DNA from: Gemmatimonadota bacterium
GTDB lineage: Bacteria; Gemmatimonadota; Gemmatimonadetes; Gemmatimonadales; GWC2-71-9
DNA: 64,000 nucleotides
Direction: 5' to 3'
NCBI GenBank assembly: GCA_003221035.1
Contig: QHUB01000015.1
Location: forward strand, 21,923-85,922
In this document: positions 1-8,384 of the stretch, piece after piece
Numbering within the stretch: position 1 is the first letter of the stretch
Layout: every line of letters starts with the position of its first letter
Position numbers and translations under genes: made by a program
The notes under the pieces: generated by a model
Database searches by the model: none
What the model was told of the DNA's origin: nothing
What the model saw: only the letters and a program-made list of their open reading frames with translations

Positions 1-1
1 C

Positions 2-613
2 GGGTGCCGGGCTCAGGGCGCGGACTCGATCTGCAACGGCGCCGATGACGATGGCTCAGGCACCGTGGCGGTGGTGGAAATCGCCGACGCATTCGCGCGG
101 CTCGATCCCCGCCCGAAGCGCTCGGTCATCTTCCTGAACGTGAGCGGCGAGGAAAAGGGACTGTGGGGGAGCGAGTACTTCACCAATCACCCCGCCGTGC
201 CGATCACGAACATCGTCGCCGATCTCAACATCGACATGGTCGGCCGGAACTGGCGGGATACGATTGTCGCGATCGGCAAGGAGCACTCGGACCTCGGCGC
301 AACGCTGAACCGCGTGGGCGCGGCGCATCCCGAGCTGAACATGCAGCCGATCGACGACATCTGGCCGGACGAAAACTTCTATTTCCGGTCCGACCACTAC
401 AACTTCGCGCGCAAGGGCGTGCCCATCCTGTTCTTCTTCAACGGCACGCACGCGGATTATCACCAGGTGAGCGACTCGCCGGACAAGATCGACGCGGAGA
501 AAGAGGCGCGCATCGCGCAGCTCATCTTCTACCTCGGCGTCGATGTCGCCAATGCGGCCGAACGCCCCAAGTGGAATCCGGACAGCTACAAGCGGATCGT
601 CGTCGGTAACTAG
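2..613 (+). CDS. M28-family zinc aminopeptidase, C-terminal part
   Basis: The gene enters from the left edge; the frame is open from base 2 and 203 residues remain before TAG. The two-zinc M28 site is visible in order: Asp in GADDDGSG, the Glu-Glu pair in SGEEKGLWGSEYF, Asp in NIDMVGR, and His in HADYHQVSDSPDKID. These match the usual co-catalytic zinc ligands and general base of the M28 family, which removes N-terminal amino acids from peptides, usually outside the cytoplasm. The N-terminus, with any signal peptide or PDZ/PA insert, lies outside the window, so the substrate class cannot be told. A hairpin follows the stop codon and separates it from the two-component system. Confidence 0.93.
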   Translation, partial: GCRAQGADSICNGADDDGSGTVAVVEIADAFARLDPRPKRSVIFLNVSGEEKGLWGSEYFTNHPAVPITNIVADLNIDMVGRNWRDTIVAIGKEHSDLGATLNRVGAAHPELNMQPIDDIWPDENFYFRSDHYNFARKGVPILFFFNGTHADYHQVSDSPDKIDAEKEARIAQLIFYLGVDVANAAERPKWNPDSYKRIVVGN

Positions 614-642
614 GCTCTAGGGCGAAACGATCACCACGACCA

Positions 643-668
643 CCGACCCCGGAATGATCGGGGGTCGG
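643..668 (+). terminator. hairpin after M28 peptidase gene
   Basis: CCGACCCC (643-650) and GGGGTCGG (661-668) form a perfect 8-bp stem with a 10-base loop, 30 bases after the stop codon. No T-run follows, so this is either a Rho-dependent or weak terminator, or an mRNA-end stabiliser. An upstream in-frame ATG for the next gene (654) would fall inside the loop, which argues for the later start at 726. Confidence 0.5.
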
Positions 669-725
669 GTCGTGGGCGATCCCGGCATCTGGCGCGGCCC
701 TCACCGGACCGCGATCCTTTCGAAA

Positions 726-1403
726 ATGCGCGTTCTGATCGTCGAGGATGATCCTGAGCTCGCCGCGCTGCTGCGCGAGGGCTTACGAGAGCACCGGATC
801 GACACCACGTCGGCACGCGGCTTTGCGGAAGGCCGCGAACAGGCGTTGGTCGGCAACTACGACGTCATCATTCTTGACGTGCGCCTCCCGGGCGGCTCGG
901 GCTACGATTTGTGCGCCGACCTCAGACGTCGGCACGTGAGCGTCCCGGTGCTGATGTTGACCGCGCTCGACGCCGTAGACGATCGCGTTCGGGGGCTTGC
1001 CGCCGGCGCCGACGATTATCTCACGAAGCCGTTCGCCTTCCGGGAGCTCGTCGCTCGGCTGCATGCGCTCGCGCGACGGCGCGCGCTCGCGCTCACGCCC
1101 GCGAGGCTACGCGTCGCAGATCTCGAGGTCGACCTCGCGTCCCGGCACGTGCGCCGCGGAGACAAAGCCATCGATTTGACGGCGAAAGAATTCGCGCTGC
1201 TGGAGTTCCTGCTGCGGCATCAGGATCACGTCGTGGACCGCGCCGCGATCACCGCACACGTGTGGGACGACAATCACGATCCGTTTGCCAACGTGCTCGA
1301 CGTGCTGGTGCGCCGGCTCCGAAGCAAGATCGATGATGGCCACGACCCCAAGCTCATCCGAACGGTGCGCGGCGCGGGGTACCGGCTGGGAGTTCAGGAG
1401 TGA
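726..1403 (+). CDS. OmpR/PhoB-family response regulator
   Basis: This is a 225-residue DNA-binding response regulator. The receiver domain (about 1-115) has the acidic pair Asp8/Asp9, the phospho-acceptor Asp51 in IILDVRLPGG, and the conserved Lys in LTKPF. The C-terminal winged-helix domain (about 125-225) has the family signature from LTAKEFALLEFLL through VRRLRSKID to RTVRGAGYRL. I chose ATG 726 because the protein then begins MRVLIVEDD, as is normal for the family; the longer frame from 654 would run through a hairpin. The stop overlaps the kinase start (GTGA). Its position ahead of a TolC/adaptor/RND set suggests it controls that efflux system, as CusR does for CusCBA; the inducer is unknown. 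Confidence 0.95.
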   Translation: MRVLIVEDDPELAALLREGLREHRIDTTSARGFAEGREQALVGNYDVIILDVRLPGGSGYDLCADLRRRHVSVPVLMLTALDAVDDRVRGLAAGADDYLTKPFAFRELVARLHALARRRALALTPARLRVADLEVDLASRHVRRGDKAIDLTAKEFALLEFLLRHQDHVVDRAAITAHVWDDNHDPFANVLDVLVRRLRSKIDDGHDPKLIRTVRGAGYRLGVQE

Positions 1404-2662
1404 CGCTCAGCCGGCTGCGCGTGCGTCTCACGCTCTGGTACGCCGGGACGTTCGCGTTCATCCTGCTCGTACTCGGCGCCGGCTTGTTTCTTTCCATCAG
1501 CACGCAGGTGTCCCGGCGGATCGACTCGTCGCTCACCGAGGCCACCGCGGCGATCGCACGCGCCACGCACGATCTCGAGGCCGAGCGGGCCGCAGGAGAG
1601 GCCGCGGACGCCGTGGAGGAGCTGCGCATTCCCGACCGCGATCTGTACCTCTTCGACGGAACCGGCAAGCCGATTACTCCGCCGCAAGCGGCGGACTGGA
1701 TCGCCGACGCAGCTCACGCGGCCGCTGCCAGTGGACGAACCAACGCGCAACAGATCTCTCAGGACGGCCGCCACTGGAGGCTGCACGCCGAGCGCTTCTC
1801 CGCCCAGTCCGCGGCCCGGTACGTCGCCGTCGCGGTCGCCGAGCGTCCGAACCTCCGCGAGCAGTATGCCGGGCTGATCGGCATTTTCGGCACGGCGGCG
1901 CTGGCCGCGCTCATCCTTGTGGCGACGGGAGGATTCCTCCTGGCCCGCCAGTCGACGGTGCCCATCGAGCGATCGATGGAGCAAATGCAGCGCTTCATGG
2001 CCGATGCCGCGCACGAGCTGCGTACGCCGGTCACGATCCTTCGCTCACGAACCGAGATCGCGCTGTCCCATTCTCGAGATCCGGAAAGCGACGCCGCCAC
2101 ATTCCGGGCCATCGAGCGCGAAGCGGATCGGTTGGGCGGGATCGTCGGTGACCTGCTGACGCTGGTGCGCGCCGATGCCGGCGAGCGAAAAGTCGTGCGC
2201 GGTGCGCTCTACCTGGATGACGTCGCCTCGCAGGCTGTGTCGTCCGCCCGGGCATTAGCCGAGCGCAAGGGCGTCGCACTCGTGGTCGGGTCGTTCGACG
2301 AGGCGCAGACGGCAGGCGATGCGGAATTGATCGAGCGACTCATCCTCATCGTGCTCGACAACGCGATCAAGTACACACCCGCTGGCGGCCAGGTCCGTCT
2401 CGACGTCATCGCCCAGAACGGCAAGCGCTCCGTGGTCGTGTCGGACACGGGCATCGGCATCCCGCCCGATCAGCTGCCTCGGATTTTCGAACGGTTTTAC
2501 CGCGGCGAGCACGCACGCAGCCACGCCGAAGGCTCGGGCCTGGGCCTGCCCATCGCGCGCTGGATCGCCGACCTCCATGGCGCACGCCTGGCGGTTTCCT
2601 CGGGCGCTAACGGCACGCGCGTCGAGATCGATTTCCCTCCCGGTCGTGTAAGGCTGCCGTAA
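1400..2662 (+). CDS. sensor histidine kinase (CusS-like)
   Basis: This 420-residue membrane kinase starts at GTG, overlapping the regulator stop. Two hydrophobic segments (about 13-33 and 160-180) bracket a periplasmic domain of about 125 residues. The HisKA H-box is MADAAHELRTP with His205. The ATPase domain has an N-box (LDNAIKYTPAGG), G1 (VSDTGIGIPP), an F-box (RIFERFYRG) and G2 (GSGLGLPIARW). The second membrane segment runs into the H-box with only about 20 residues between, so no full HAMP linker is present. It should phosphorylate the OmpR-type partner encoded just upstream. The periplasmic domain shows no obvious metal-ligand cluster, so the signal cannot be read. Confidence 0.94.
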   Translation: MTLSRLRVRLTLWYAGTFAFILLVLGAGLFLSISTQVSRRIDSSLTEATAAIARATHDLEAERAAGEAADAVEELRIPDRDLYLFDGTGKPITPPQAADWIADAAHAAAASGRTNAQQISQDGRHWRLHAERFSAQSAARYVAVAVAERPNLREQYAGLIGIFGTAALAALILVATGGFLLARQSTVPIERSMEQMQRFMADAAHELRTPVTILRSRTEIALSHSRDPESDAATFRAIEREADRLGGIVGDLLTLVRADAGERKVVRGALYLDDVASQAVSSARALAERKGVALVVGSFDEAQTAGDAELIERLILIVLDNAIKYTPAGGQVRLDVIAQNGKRSVVVSDTGIGIPPDQLPRIFERFYRGEHARSHAEGSGLGLPIARWIADLHGARLAVSSGANGTRVEIDFPPGRVRLP

Positions 2663-2674
2663 GGTTCCGGTCGC

Positions 2675-2680
2675 TAGCTT
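2675..2680 (+). promoter_or_regulatory. -10-like hexamer of the TolC-RND unit
   Basis: TAGCTT lies 7 bases before the ATG at 2688, so transcription would begin at or next to the start codon. There is no clear -35 box and no ribosome binding site. The same arrangement recurs at eight other genes in this window. Confidence 0.4.
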
Positions 2681-2687
2681 CCGGGCC

Positions 2688-3893
2688 ATGCGACTGGTCC
2701 GTCTCGCATTCGCCTGCCTGATACCTGGCGCGCTCCCCGCGCAGCAACCGGTCTCGCGCGCGGACGCGGTCGCGGCCGCGCTGGTGCGGGGCGCACGAAT
2801 CGCGCTCGGGCGGTCGGACACGACGGCGGCCCGCGGCGCCGTAGGCACTGCGCGCGCATTCCCAAATCCGACGGTTTCGGGCAGTTACACCAAGGACCCG
2901 CCGAATTACCACTTGCTCGGCGAGCTGCCGCTGGACCTGCCCTGGATCAGGTCGCCGCGCATTGGAGCCGCGGAAGCCGCCCGTGACGCGGCGCGTTATG
3001 AGTTCGCCTACGATCGCGCCGCGATTGTCTTTGACGTCGACACGACCTACACACGCAGCATTGCCGCGGCGATGCACGCGCGGCTCTCTCGCCGTACTGC
3101 CGATGACGCCGACAGTCTGTTCACGATCGCGCAACTGCGGCGCGACGTGGGAGATGCGAGCGAACTCGATGTGCGACTTGCCGCGGTCAACGCCGGCCAG
3201 CTCGAGAATTCCGCTATCGACGATTCCCTGGCCGCGCTGGCAACATTGCTCTCGCTCCAACTTCAGATCGGCCTGGGCGGCGACCAGCCATCGATCGTGC
3301 TCGTGGATTCCCTCATCCCGCCCGAAGACAGCAGCGCGGGTCCCGGGGGTCTCTCGGCCGGTGAATACTTACCCGTCGCCGCAGCCGCGGCGCGGGTGCG
3401 TTCGACCGAGCGTACGGTGAGCCTTACACGCGCGAACCGGTTCGCGCCCAGTGTCCAGTTTGGATTCGACAAGGTGGATCCCGGAGCGACAAACCCCGAT
3501 GCGCTGCTGCCTGTGATCGGGTTCTCTGTTCCCTTTCCTTTATTCAACCAAAGCGGGGGGGAGGTCACGCGCGCCATCGCTGAGCGCGACCGCGCGCGCG
3601 CAGAGCTCGAGCTGACTCGACGCGAGACCGACGCCGCGGTGGCGCGGGCACGCCGGGAGCTCGCGGCCGCCCGCAATCGCGCGCGACGGTCGGCGGATCT
3701 CGTCGCGAGCGCCAACCGGATCGCGGCCATGTCACTACAAGCCTACGCTGAGGGGGCGGTGCCGCTCGCGAACGTCTTGGAAGCCCAGCGCAATGCCCGT
3801 GAGATTCTCGCGCGTTACATCGACGACTTGGCCGCGGCTGACGCGGCACTTCGAGTGCTGCGCTGGATTACCGCTCCAGCGGTGCAGCCATGA
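2688..3893 (+). CDS. TolC-family outer membrane efflux protein
   Basis: This is a 401-residue outer-membrane channel subunit. A signal peptide ends near LIPGALPAQQ. It has the two-fold repeat of the family, with long Ala/Arg/Glu-rich helical stretches (about 140-180 and 290-370). It starts with ATG 25 bases after the kinase and ends with ATGA overlapping the adaptor gene. Together with the next two genes it forms a complete tripartite pump: outer-membrane channel, periplasmic adaptor and inner-membrane RND transporter. A run of seven G (3555-3561) sits inside the gene. The closest functional analogue by context is CusC/CzcC, but sequence alone does not fix the substrate. Confidence 0.93.
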   Translation: MRLVRLAFACLIPGALPAQQPVSRADAVAAALVRGARIALGRSDTTAARGAVGTARAFPNPTVSGSYTKDPPNYHLLGELPLDLPWIRSPRIGAAEAARDAARYEFAYDRAAIVFDVDTTYTRSIAAAMHARLSRRTADDADSLFTIAQLRRDVGDASELDVRLAAVNAGQLENSAIDDSLAALATLLSLQLQIGLGGDQPSIVLVDSLIPPEDSSAGPGGLSAGEYLPVAAAAARVRSTERTVSLTRANRFAPSVQFGFDKVDPGATNPDALLPVIGFSVPFPLFNQSGGEVTRAIAERDRARAELELTRRETDAAVARARRELAAARNRARRSADLVASANRIAAMSLQAYAEGAVPLANVLEAQRNAREILARYIDDLAAADAALRVLRWITAPAVQP

Positions 3894-4939
3894 GATCGCG
3901 TCTGCGGTTTGCTCTGGCGCTGGCGGCGTCACTGTCAGCGTGCAAACGCGGGGGAAACGAGTCGGCGGCGGAAGCGCCGGCGGTGACCGGCGTTCGCACC
4001 GAGCTCGCGACGCGCGAGCCGTTCGCGATGACCGTGAATACGATCGGGACGGTGAGCGTGCGCCCCGACCGCGATGCGGCGCTCGCGGCACCGGGACCCA
4101 CACGGGTCGCGCGCATCTTTGTCGTCGCCGGCCAGCGGGTGGCCAAGGGCGACTCGCTGATCGAGTTCGAGCACGGGCCGTTCGATGCGGCAGCCCTCAG
4201 CGCCGAGGCGGCGCTGTCGAGCGCCGAGCACAGCGCAGCGCGCGCCGCCCGTCTGGCGCAGGCCGGCATCGTTCCCCAGAAGGAGGCCGATCAGGCCGCC
4301 GCCGATGTCGCAGCCGCGCGGTCCGCCGCGGTCACCGCGCGCCGGTCGCAAGAGCTGGCCACGTTGCGGTCCCCGCTCGCCGGCGTGGTCACGCGGATGA
4401 ACGCCGTGCTGGGCTCCTCGGTGGACGCGAGCCAGACACTCGTCGAGGTGGCCGATCCCGCGGCGCTCGACATCGTGTTCAACGTCTCCCCCGCCGAAGC
4501 GGGCCGCATCCGCGCGGGCGATACGCTGGTGCTGAGCGGACGCGACGCGGCCGGCGGAGAATCCCTCGGGACCGCTACCGTCCTCAGCGTCGGCGCCGCG
4601 CTCGATTCCGTTTCGCGAGCCGTCGCAGTGCGGGCCCGGACGACGCGTGCGACGTCCCGCGCGCTGCGAATCGGCGAGTCGGTGTTCGGCCGGATCGTCA
4701 CGGCCGTCCACGCCGATGCCATCACGGTACCCGTCGAAGCGCTCGTTCCGGAGGGCGACGAGTTTCAGGTCTTCGTGGTGGATGCGAGGGGGATCGCGCA
4801 CGCACGCCCCGTACGCGTGGGCGGCCGGTCGGAGACGCGGGTAGAGATCCTGGAAGGCATCACCGCCGGTGAGCGCGTCGTCACGACCGGGGCGTACGGC
4901 GTCACCGACAGCGCCAGGATCCGGCTGGACCAGCCGTGA
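3890..4939 (+). CDS. RND efflux periplasmic adaptor (MFP), lipoprotein
   Basis: A 349-residue adaptor with a lipobox (ASLSAC, Cys18), so it is probably anchored in the inner membrane. The order is that of the HlyD/AcrA family: half lipoyl motif near 80-100, a short alpha-hairpin rich in Ala and Glu (about 100-150), the second lipoyl half (LRSPLAGVV), then beta-barrel and membrane-proximal domains. The hairpin is short, as in CusB-like and other compact adaptors. No Met- or His-rich metal-binding N-terminus is seen. The gene overlaps both neighbours (ATGA and GTGA), so the three pump subunits should be made together. Confidence 0.93.
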   Translation: MRSRLRFALALAASLSACKRGGNESAAEAPAVTGVRTELATREPFAMTVNTIGTVSVRPDRDAALAAPGPTRVARIFVVAGQRVAKGDSLIEFEHGPFDAAALSAEAALSSAEHSAARAARLAQAGIVPQKEADQAAADVAAARSAAVTARRSQELATLRSPLAGVVTRMNAVLGSSVDASQTLVEVADPAALDIVFNVSPAEAGRIRAGDTLVLSGRDAAGGESLGTATVLSVGAALDSVSRAVAVRARTTRATSRALRIGESVFGRIVTAVHADAITVPVEALVPEGDEFQVFVVDARGIAHARPVRVGGRSETRVEILEGITAGERVVTTGAYGVTDSARIRLDQP

Positions 4940-7900
4940 CGCTCTTCGAGGTGCTGAGCCGCCAGCGGCGCTTCGTGTATCTCGTCGTCGCGATCGTGAG
5001 TGCGGCCGGAATCTGGGCCGCACTGCGGTTGCCGTCGGCGATCTATCCCGAGCTCAAGTTTTCGCGCATCACGGTCGTCGCCCAGGGTTCGACGCTGGGC
5101 GCGCGGCAGATCGTGTTCAGTGTCGCGCGGCCGCTCGAGGAGGCGGTCAGCATCGTGCCCGGCGTGGCGCGCGTGCGCTCGCACACGATTCGAGGGGCGA
5201 CAGAGATCTCGATCACGTTCGCTTCGGGCACGGACATGGACCGCGCGCTCCAGCTCGTGCGCGCCCGGGTGAATCAGATCCAGGCGAATCTGCCCGCCGA
5301 TCTGGAGATCGAAGTGGAGCAGTTGACGCCGTCGCTGTTCCCCATCGTCTCCTACAATGTGGAAGGCGGCGAGGCCGCCACGCTGTACGATCTGGCGCGC
5401 TACGACATCAAACCGCTGATCTCGCGCGTCCCCGGAGTCGGCCGGGTGGACGTGCAGGGGTCGGATGTGCGGGAGATCGAGGTCATCGCCGATCCCGCGC
5501 GCCTCGTCGCGCACGGGCTCACCTATACCGATCTCGCCGATGCCATTCGCAAGGCGATTACCGTCCAAGCCGTCGGCCGGGTGGCCCAGGACTACCGGCA
5601 ATACCTGATCGTGACCGACCAGGAGGCGCATGCGGCAGCGGATATCGGCGCTGTGGTGGTGCGCGGCACGCTGCACGTGCGCGACGTCGCCAGCGTGCAG
5701 GTCGGTACGGAAGATCACGTGCGGATCATCGCGGGCGACGGCAGGCCCGCGGCCCTCATCAATATCACCCGCCAACTCGGCGGCAACACGGTGGCGCTGG
5801 CCGACAGCGTCGCGCGGATCATGGCGGCGATCGCGCCGACACTGCCTCCGGGCGTCCACGTAAAGCCGATCTACGATCAGGCGCTGCTGGTGCGCGAGGC
5901 CGTACGCTCCGTCCGCGACGCGATGCTGATCGGCGCGGCGCTGGCCGTGATCGTGCTGCTCGTGTTTCTGCGACACGGCCGCATCACGGCAATCAGCGCG
6001 ACATCCATCCCGTTGACGCTCGCGATCACTGTGTTCGTGATGCGGCTCTTGGGGCAGACCTTCAACCTCATGACGCTTGGCGCCATGGCGATCGCGATCG
6101 GCCTGGTGATCGACGACGCCGTCGTGATCACCGAAAACATCGCGAGGCATCTGCGCCTGACGCCGGATCGCACGCGCGCAATCCGCACCGCGGTCCAGGA
6201 GCTCATCTGGCCCGTCACCACGTCCACGTTGACGACGGTGGTGGTGTTTCTGCCACTGGGTCTGCTGCAGGGCGTCGTCGGACAGTTCTTCGCCGCATTG
6301 GCGACCACGCTCACCGTGGCCGTGCTCGTCTCGCTGCTGCTCGCACTCACGATCATTCCGCTCCTCGCCGAGCAGCTGGTGACGGGACACGAAGTCGAGC
6401 CGGTGCGTGCCGGTCTCTTGCTGCGCGCGCAAACCGCGCTCGATTCTCTGGGCCCGCGCTATGAGCGCGCCTTGAGCTCGACGCTGCGCCATACCCGCCG
6501 CATCGGGATCGCCGCGCTGGCGTTGGTGCTGGTGGGCCTCGGCATGTGGCGGCTGGTCGAGACCGGTTTCCTCCCGGAGATGGATGAGGGCGCGTTTGTG
6601 CTCGACTATTTCACACCCGGTGGCACGGCGTTGAATGAGACCGATCGCGAGGTGGGCATCGCCGAGCGAGCGCTGGCCGCGACGCCGGAGATCGAGGGCA
6701 CCTCACGCCGGACCGGCGCGGAGCTCGGGCTGTTCGCGACCGCGCAGAACACCGGCGACATCGTGGCGCGCCTGAAACCCCAGGGACAACGCTCCCGGAA
6801 CATCTTCGAAGTCATGGACGAGGTGCGGGACCAGATCACGGCCGCCGTGCCGCGGCTGCATATCGAATTCGTGCAGATCCTCTCGGACGTCATCAACGAC
6901 CTGGCCGGCGCGGCGAGGCCCGTCGAGATCAAGCTGTTCGGTGATCGGCTCGATTCGCTCGAAGCCTACGCCCGCCGCCTCGAGCCGGCGCTCGACAGCG
7001 TGGAAGGGCTCGAGGACCTGTACAACGGCGTGAGCGAGCCGTCGCCAGAGATGCTGATGCGAGTCAACGAGGCGGAAGCGGGTCGCGTCGGTCTGACGCC
7101 GCAGGACGTGGGCGACGTCGTCAGCAGCGCGCTGCTGGGCGTGGACGCGGGTGAGCTCAGAAGCGAAGACCGGCCGGTGGGGGTCCGCGTCCGCGCACCC
7201 GACTCCGTGCGCTTCGATCCCCTGCGCCTGCGCGCGCTCCCCGTCGCGGGAGGCACGCCGCTCGGCAGTCTCGCCACGTTCACGACCGCCGAATCGCGCA
7301 TGAGTCTGGAGCGCGAAAACCAGCAGCAGATGATCGCGATCACCGCCGACGTCAGCGGCCGCGCGTTAGGCGGGGTCATGGGTGACGTCCGGCGCATTCT
7401 CAAAACCCAACCAGCGCCTCCCGGTATTCGAATCGTGCTCGGCGGGCAATACGAGAGCCAGCAGGACGCCTTTCGGGCGCTGCTCCTCGTCCTGTTCCTC
7501 GCGGCGGTCAGCGTGAGCGCGGTCATGGTCGTGCAGTTCGAGTCATTCGTAGAGCCCCTGCTCGTGTTGCTCGTGGCACCGGTTTCTTTCGTGGGCGCGC
7601 TCCTCATGCTGTGGATCACGGGCACGGCCCTGAATGTCGCCTCGTTCATGGGACTGATCCTGCTGGTCGGACTCATCGTGAAAAACGGCATCATCCTGCT
7701 CGATTTCACGCGGCTACGCATGCGCGAAGACGGCACCCCGCTCGAGCTCGCGATTCGCGAGGCGGCGCGAGTCCGGCTCCGCCCCATCCTGATGACGACC
7801 CTCTGCACCCTGTTTGGTCTGCTCCCACTGGCGCTCGGCATCGGGGCCGGGAGTGAATTACAGCGCCCGCTCGCCCTGGCCGTCATCGGCGGACTCATGC

Positions 7901-7977
7901 TGTCCACGCCGATCACGCTGTTCGCCGTGCCCACGCTGCTCGTCGCCATCCGGGGAGCGAACTTTCGCCTGCCGTGA
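4936..7977 (+). CDS. RND-family efflux transporter permease
   Basis: A 1013-residue inner-membrane proton-driven pump of the AcrB/CusA superfamily, starting at GTG. The twofold repeat is clear: a first transmembrane helix near residue 10, a large periplasmic domain, a helix bundle (about 330-540), then a second periplasmic domain and bundle (about 850-1010). Helix 4 carries paired aspartates (GLVIDDAVVITEN, Asp393/Asp394), which is the proton-relay pattern of the HAE group rather than the single Asp-Gly of typical heavy-metal CzcA proteins. The local regulator-kinase pair resembles metal systems, so substrate assignment is open between organic compounds and metal ions. Confidence 0.95.
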   Translation: MTLFEVLSRQRRFVYLVVAIVSAAGIWAALRLPSAIYPELKFSRITVVAQGSTLGARQIVFSVARPLEEAVSIVPGVARVRSHTIRGATEISITFASGTDMDRALQLVRARVNQIQANLPADLEIEVEQLTPSLFPIVSYNVEGGEAATLYDLARYDIKPLISRVPGVGRVDVQGSDVREIEVIADPARLVAHGLTYTDLADAIRKAITVQAVGRVAQDYRQYLIVTDQEAHAAADIGAVVVRGTLHVRDVASVQVGTEDHVRIIAGDGRPAALINITRQLGGNTVALADSVARIMAAIAPTLPPGVHVKPIYDQALLVREAVRSVRDAMLIGAALAVIVLLVFLRHGRITAISATSIPLTLAITVFVMRLLGQTFNLMTLGAMAIAIGLVIDDAVVITENIARHLRLTPDRTRAIRTAVQELIWPVTTSTLTTVVVFLPLGLLQGVVGQFFAALATTLTVAVLVSLLLALTIIPLLAEQLVTGHEVEPVRAGLLLRAQTALDSLGPRYERALSSTLRHTRRIGIAALALVLVGLGMWRLVETGFLPEMDEGAFVLDYFTPGGTALNETDREVGIAERALAATPEIEGTSRRTGAELGLFATAQNTGDIVARLKPQGQRSRNIFEVMDEVRDQITAAVPRLHIEFVQILSDVINDLAGAARPVEIKLFGDRLDSLEAYARRLEPALDSVEGLEDLYNGVSEPSPEMLMRVNEAEAGRVGLTPQDVGDVVSSALLGVDAGELRSEDRPVGVRVRAPDSVRFDPLRLRALPVAGGTPLGSLATFTTAESRMSLERENQQQMIAITADVSGRALGGVMGDVRRILKTQPAPPGIRIVLGGQYESQQDAFRALLLVLFLAAVSVSAVMVVQFESFVEPLLVLLVAPVSFVGALLMLWITGTALNVASFMGLILLVGLIVKNGIILLDFTRLRMREDGTPLELAIREAARVRLRPILMTTLCTLFGLLPLALGIGAGSELQRPLALAVIGGLMLSTPITLFAVPTLLVAIRGANFRLP

Positions 7978-8039
7978 CGGCTCCGGGGCTCGAGAGGTCT
8001 CAGAATGTCACGACCTACACTCTTTCCTCGGAGCCTCCT

Positions 8040-8384
8040 ATGCGTTTTAGCACGACCCTCGCCCTTTGCGCGGTATTGTCCCTTGCAGCAGGTAGTCTCG
8101 CAGCCCAGGAAGGCCCGGGCCCGAAGCGTAACGTTCCCGACAGCCTCGTCTCCAAGGCCAAGGTCAGCGAGGATTCGGCCCGCGGCGTCGCGCTCACGCG
8201 CGTGCCCGGGGATGTGGAAGCAGTCCGTTTACACTCGAAGAACGGAACGCTCGAATGGACGTTCGGGATCAAGCCCAAAGGCAAGAACAGCACGGAGAAC
8301 GTTACGGTGAGCGCCAAGACCGGCCACGTGTTGTCGGTGTCGGCGTCCGGCTCGACTAAAAAGAGCTCAACAACTCAGCATTAG
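8040..8384 (+). CDS. small secreted PepSY-like protein
   Basis: A 114-residue protein with an N-terminal signal peptide ending near AAGSLAAQE. The mature part carries one PepSY-like unit: a helix-like stretch SKAKVSEDSARGVALTRV, then strands LEWTFGIKP and ENVTVSAKTGHVLSVSA. PepSY domains are known as inhibitors of metallopeptidases or as small periplasmic sensors; which applies here is not shown. ATG 8040 is preferred over an in-frame ATG at 7974 because it directly precedes the signal peptide. The last 29 bases overlap the 3' end of rho on the opposite strand. Confidence 0.75.
   Translation: MRFSTTLALCAVLSLAAGSLAAQEGPGPKRNVPDSLVSKAKVSEDSARGVALTRVPGDVEAVRLHSKNGTLEWTFGIKPKGKNSTENVTVSAKTGHVLSVSASGSTKKSSTTQH

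Noticed and set aside
654..725. Longer start (ATG 654) for the OmpR-type regulator
   Set aside because: The added 24 residues are not conserved-looking and cross a perfect hairpin; the receiver fold normally begins at MRVLIVEDD.
4765..6492. A 575-residue open frame on the minus strand across the adaptor and RND genes
   Set aside because: It is a composition shadow of G+C-rich coding DNA: rich in Arg/His/Asp with no domain, and opposite a fully conserved RND transporter.
4936..7977. Calling the RND permease CzcA/CusA (heavy metal)
   Set aside because: Helix 4 has the paired Asp of the HAE group, and the adaptor lacks metal-binding motifs; only the regulator-kinase context hints at metals.
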